A DNA stretch of 8,322 bases from an uncultured Faecalibacterium sp. Lineage in GTDB: Bacteria > Bacillota > Clostridia > Oscillospirales > Ruminococcaceae. Position 1 is the stretch's first letter, and each line of letters begins with the position of its first letter. Shown one piece after another: positions 6,533-8,322 of this stretch. The translations under genes and the position numbers were made by a program. Below the pieces are notes generated by a model, which saw nothing but the letters and a program-made list of their open reading frames with translations, ran no database searches and had not been told where the DNA came from. The stretch covers positions 1 to 8,322 of the forward strand of contig CAMFSB010000062.1 in NCBI GenBank assembly GCA_945982465.1, given 5' to 3'.

Positions 6533-6561
6533 ATTATAGTACATTCCGCCTGTTTTCGCAA
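6533..6561 (-). promoter_or_regulatory. Sigma-A promoter of the DUF5685-membrane protein (-glmS?) operon
   Basis: On the minus strand TTGCGA (6561-6556, 4 of 6) and a perfect TATAAT (6538-6533) are separated by 17 bp. The predicted start lies about 27 nt before the DUF5685-like ATG. Confidence 0.72.
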
Positions 6562-6587
6562 CCACCGATCGGTTTTTTCCGCCTGTT
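6544..6587 (-). repeat. Two 11-bp direct repeats around the promoter
   Basis: AACAGGCGGAA on the minus strand occurs exactly at 6587-6577 and again at 6554-6544, 33 bp apart. The second copy fills most of the spacer between -35 and -10. The first lies upstream of the -35 and touches the deacetylase stop codon. The spacing of about three helical turns would put both on the same DNA face, as for an operator pair. This is an inference only. Confidence 0.5.
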
Positions 6588-7459
6588 CACCGGTACAGCT
6601 CGCTTACGGTGCAGAACGTATAGCCGTTCTGCTTGAACCAGGTGATGATATCTTCCAGCGCTTCCACAGTCGCGGTAGTCGCGGCGGTATCGTGCATCAG
6701 CACCACACAGGTTTTTTTGTCCCCCACGCCGTTGACCACATTTTTATAGATCCGCGCGGCGCTGGGATGGCCGCCCGCCGCGTCCTCCGCGCACACGTTC
6801 CAGTCGATCCAGTGATAGCCCTTTTCCTCGGCCTGATCCTTGAGAATGTTCATAATGCCGCTGCCGCCATATTTATGGCTGACCGTATTGGTGCTTCCGC
6901 CCGGAAAACGCAGGCAGTCCACCGATGACACATCAATATAGGCGCTGAGCTGCTCTTTCAGGTTGTCGATATCCGCCCAGTAGGCCTCGGGACTTTGATA
7001 GATCTCCCGGTATTCGTGGGTGCAGGAATGCAGCGCCACCTGATTGCCCTGCTCCACCTCCTGCTGCACCAGCGGGAGGTAATTCTGGTTGTTTTCGGCT
7101 GCAATGACAAAAAAGGTCGCCGGCACCTGCTGTTCGGCCAGGATACGCAGCACTTCCTCGGTATTTTTGCTGGGCCCGTCATCAAAGGTCAGGCAGACCC
7201 GCTTGAGGTTGGGATCAGTGCTGACCTCCATATCCGCCTGGGCAAACACCGCGTCCGGTATATCGGTCAGGTCCTCGTCAAAGCACAGAGCCGTCGGCTG
7301 CCGCGCCACCTGTAGATACCCCACCAAAAAGGCTGTGCCCGTCAGCAGCAGCGCCAGCGCGGTCAGCTTCCGGTGCAGATACTGTTCGCCGGACGCCGCC
7401 GCGGCCCGCCAGGAAAGGGGCAGCCGGCTCTGCCACCGGGTTTTCGTGTGCTTTTTCAT
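6587..7459 (-). CDS. Membrane-anchored polysaccharide deacetylase (NodB domain)
   Basis: This is a predicted carbohydrate esterase family 4 enzyme that removes acetyl groups from N-acetylated glycans such as peptidoglycan on the outer face of the membrane. The 290 residues start with a basic stretch (MKKHTKTRWQSR). One membrane segment at about 32-50 (LTALALLLTGTAFLVGYL) acts as an uncleaved anchor or signal, and the NodB fold runs from about 86. Visible motifs are TFDDGP (91-96, catalytic and metal Asp93/Asp94), HSCTH (144-148, metal histidines), RFPGG (184-188), DWNVCAED (219-226) and LMHD (254-257, catalytic His256). All key residues are present, so activity is expected. The start at 7459 is set by AAGGAGG at 7473-7467. 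An in-frame ATG at 7477 would lie before that site. It is transcribed divergently from tRNA-Leu. No convincing promoter was found for it. Confidence 0.92.
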   Translation of the reverse strand: MKKHTKTRWQSRLPLSWRAAAASGEQYLHRKLTALALLLTGTAFLVGYLQVARQPTALCFDEDLTDIPDAVFAQADMEVSTDPNLKRVCLTFDDGPSKNTEEVLRILAEQQVPATFFVIAAENNQNYLPLVQQEVEQGNQVALHSCTHEYREIYQSPEAYWADIDNLKEQLSAYIDVSSVDCLRFPGGSTNTVSHKYGGSGIMNILKDQAEEKGYHWIDWNVCAEDAAGGHPSAARIYKNVVNGVGDKKTCVVLMHDTAATTATVEALEDIITWFKQNGYTFCTVSELYR

Positions 7460-7466
7460 AGTCTTT

Positions 7467-7473
7467 CCTCCTT
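7467..7473 (-). promoter_or_regulatory. Ribosome binding site fixing the deacetylase start
   Basis: AAGGAGG on the minus strand lies 7 nt before the ATG at 7459, which selects it over the ATG at 7477. Confidence 0.85.
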
Positions 7474-7526
7474 GCATGCCCTTACCAACAGCATATTGCG
7501 CGCGTCCCGCTGATATGAAAAAAGGC

Positions 7527-7555
7527 TTGACTTGCCCCTGCCGCTATGATAAGAT
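7527..7555 (+). promoter_or_regulatory. Promoter of tRNA-Leu
   Basis: TTGACT (7527-7532, 5 of 6) and TAAGAT (7550-7555, 4 of 6) have a 17-bp spacer and an extended TG at 7547-7548. The predicted start near 7562 leaves a 5' leader of about 26 nt for RNase P. Confidence 0.75.
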
Positions 7556-7587
7556 GTATAAGTGCCCGGAATGGTCCGCATTTATAT

Positions 7588-7670
7588 GCGAGGGTGGCGG
7601 AATCGGCAGACGCGCACGTTTGAGGTGCGTGTGGGTAACCATGGGGGTTCAAATCCCCTCCCTCGCACCA
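7588..7670 (+). tRNA. tRNA-Leu (anticodon GAG)
   Basis: This tRNA decodes the leucine codons CUC and CUU. The acceptor stem GCGAGGG (7588-7594) pairs with CCCTCGC (7660-7666). Discriminator A7667 and an encoded CCA (7668-7670) follow. The anticodon stem CACGT/GCGTG closes with a T-G pair and its loop TTGAGGT holds GAG at 7622-7624. The long variable arm (TGG-GTAA-CCA) marks a class II tRNA. The T arm is GGGGG-TTCAAAT-CCCCT. The length is 83 nt. Shifting the anticodon stem by one gives a loop reading TTG, but the discriminator, the long arm and similarity to bacterial Leu-GAG tRNAs favour leucine. Confidence 0.95.
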
Positions 7671-7712
7671 AGAAACCGGCAGGCATCCAGGATGCCTGCC
7701 GGTTTCTTATTT
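7671..7712 (+). terminator. Terminator of tRNA-Leu
   Basis: The sequence right after the CCA forms a perfect stem of at least 16 bp (7671-7686 with 7692-7707, loop CCAGG). A T-rich tail TTATTTG follows. The tail is weaker than in the rpsR terminator, but the stem is very strong. Confidence 0.85.
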
Positions 7713-8090
7713 GTCGGTTTTGTTACTCATTGATCCAGAGCGGTATATCTGCTTTTCTATTTGTATATCCTCTGGCTTCATCTGCGTTTCTTCACTCTTG
7801 CTCTTACCACTTTTCAGATTTTGCGCGCGGGCTGCTGCCAGGCGCACAGGCATGAGGGCGGCCCGCGCGCAGGATCTGTTTTGGGGCGAGAGTCGGCGGT
7901 TTTCCGGCCGCGGCGGAATGGAACCTGCAAGCCAGCGGTCGTGCGTCGTGCATAACGGATTTTCCCCCAAGGCGGCGGGTACACAGGCCAATGATCACAC
8001 GCGGCATTTGCCTGTTTCCGGCCGGAGAACGGCAGGGCTACCAGCCCCAGAGTGTCGCGCCTTGCTGGATCGTTGCGCCGGGCAGACAGT
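7713..8090. other. Gap of about 380 nt without a credible gene
   Basis: No reading frame here has a ribosome site plus a recognisable protein. The first part (about 7716-7822) is T-rich on the plus strand and clearly less GC-rich than its surroundings. The rest is GC-rich and holds the 18-bp inverted repeat described separately and a small GGGCT/AGCCC hairpin near 8037-8049. I saw no SRP, tmRNA, RNase P or 6S landmark. Confidence 0.5.
7815..7878 (+). repeat. 18-bp inverted repeat with 28-nt loop
   Basis: The arm 7815-7832 (CAGAT, then TTTGCGCGCGGGC) pairs with 7861-7878 over 18 consecutive positions, of which two are G-U as RNA. The 28-nt loop could hold a small TGCC/GGCA stem. TTTT follows at 7879-7882, so as plus-strand RNA it looks like a large terminator or the body of a small RNA. 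No gene upstream obviously needs it. Confidence 0.6.
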
Positions 8091-8145
8091 TTATTTGCAT
8101 TTTTAGCAAAAATATCTTGACAACTCTATGTGCAGGTGGTATTAT
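8090..8145 (+). promoter_or_regulatory. Strong promoter of the tRNA-Ala transcript with A/T-rich upstream element
   Basis: A perfect TTGACA (8117-8122) and TATTAT (8140-8145, 5 of 6) have a 17-bp spacer and an extended TG at 8137-8138. About 26 nt of A/T-rich sequence just before the -35 (8090-8116) resembles an UP element, as at stable-RNA promoters. The predicted start is near 8151-8153. Confidence 0.78.
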
Positions 8146-8153
8146 ACTCAGGC

Positions 8154-8170
8154 AGCCGCACGAAGCGGCT
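8154..8170 (+). other. Hairpin at the 5' end of the tRNA-Ala transcript
   Basis: AGCCGC (8154-8159) pairs with GCGGCT (8165-8170) around an ACGAA loop, almost exactly at the predicted transcript start. It could protect the RNA 5' end or guide processing. Confidence 0.5.
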
Positions 8171-8179
8171 ACACCATTT

Positions 8180-8225
8180 GGGGTATAGTTCAGCCGGGAG
8201 CCCGGTTGAAGCAGTTACTCACCCC
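8180..8225 (+). pseudogene. Shortened tRNA-Ala-like sequence
   Basis: GGGGTATAGTTCAGCCGGGAG (8180-8200) closely matches the start of the tRNA-Ala at 8269, differing by a lost G and two substitutions; the preceding ATTT is also shared. Downstream, TTGAA and GCA echo the anticodon arm, but there is no T arm, no normal anticodon loop and no CCA. As RNA it would fold differently: GGGGT (8180-8184) with ACCCC (8221-8225), enclosing a 9-bp hairpin 8189-8197/8202-8210. It is either a tRNA remnant or a deliberate structured leader element. Confidence 0.5.
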
Positions 8226-8268
8226 TCTCGAAAATTGAATAAGAAATACTCAGCACACCCTTTTATTT

Positions 8269-8322
<54 letters not shown>

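Noticed and set aside
7612..7632. Reading the class II tRNA anticodon as TTG (Gln)
   Set aside because: The long variable arm, A discriminator and match to bacterial Leu-GAG tRNAs favour GAG, with a T-G pair closing the anticodon stem.
7707..7991. Minus-strand open frame of 94 codons in the same gap
   Set aside because: No good ribosome site and most of it looks random. Only the last 25 or so codons look protein-like, and that is reported as a low-interest finding.
7711..8106. Plus-strand open frame of 131 codons in the gap after tRNA-Leu
   Set aside because: No ribosome site, no recognisable domain, low-complexity composition, and it crosses the 18-bp inverted repeat.

Overview
The window looks like a chromosomal segment of a high-GC Clostridia bacterium, probably an Oscillospiraceae/Ruminococcaceae gut organism (Faecalibacterium/Gemmiger/Subdoligranulum-like). 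This is inferred from strong AGGAGG-type ribosome sites, consensus sigma-A promoters, a glmS ribozyme upstream of glmS (a Firmicutes hallmark), a DUF5685-type protein and GC-rich codon use. No species can be named from the sequence alone.

Left part, plus strand. A membrane protein cut by the window edge ends at 365 and is followed by galU (445-1320). A perfect extended-consensus promoter (1386-1414) then drives the rpsF-ssb-rpsR operon (ribosomal S6, single-strand binding protein, ribosomal S18), which ends in a strong intrinsic terminator at 2609-2642.

Middle part, minus strand. Transcription converges on the rpsR terminator. Read in its own direction this block holds a polysaccharide deacetylase (7459 to 6587), a promoter (6561 to 6533), a DUF5685-like Cys-containing protein (6500 to 5628), an overlapping multi-pass membrane protein (5641 to 5096), a glmS ribozyme (5046 to about 4888), a leader of about 200 nt, glmS (4688 to 2868) and a terminator (2847 to 2810). 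I see no terminator and no convincing promoter between the membrane protein gene and the ribozyme. glmS may therefore be read through from the DUF5685 promoter, with the ribozyme cutting a polycistronic transcript.

Right part, plus strand. A tRNA-Leu(GAG) gene with encoded CCA has its own promoter and terminator. About 400 nt without a credible gene follow, holding an 18-bp inverted repeat. A strong promoter with an A/T-rich upstream region then leads into a structured leader containing a shortened tRNA-Ala-like sequence, and finally the 5' part of tRNA-Ala(GGC), cut by the window end.

Functionally this is mostly housekeeping: precursors for the envelope (UDP-glucose from GalU, glucosamine-6-phosphate from GlmS, a NodB-fold deacetylase), ribosome and replication proteins, and tRNAs. 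I see no clear new defence or mobile system. The most unusual parts are the tRNA-like leader, the gap-region inverted repeat and the ribozyme-containing operon.
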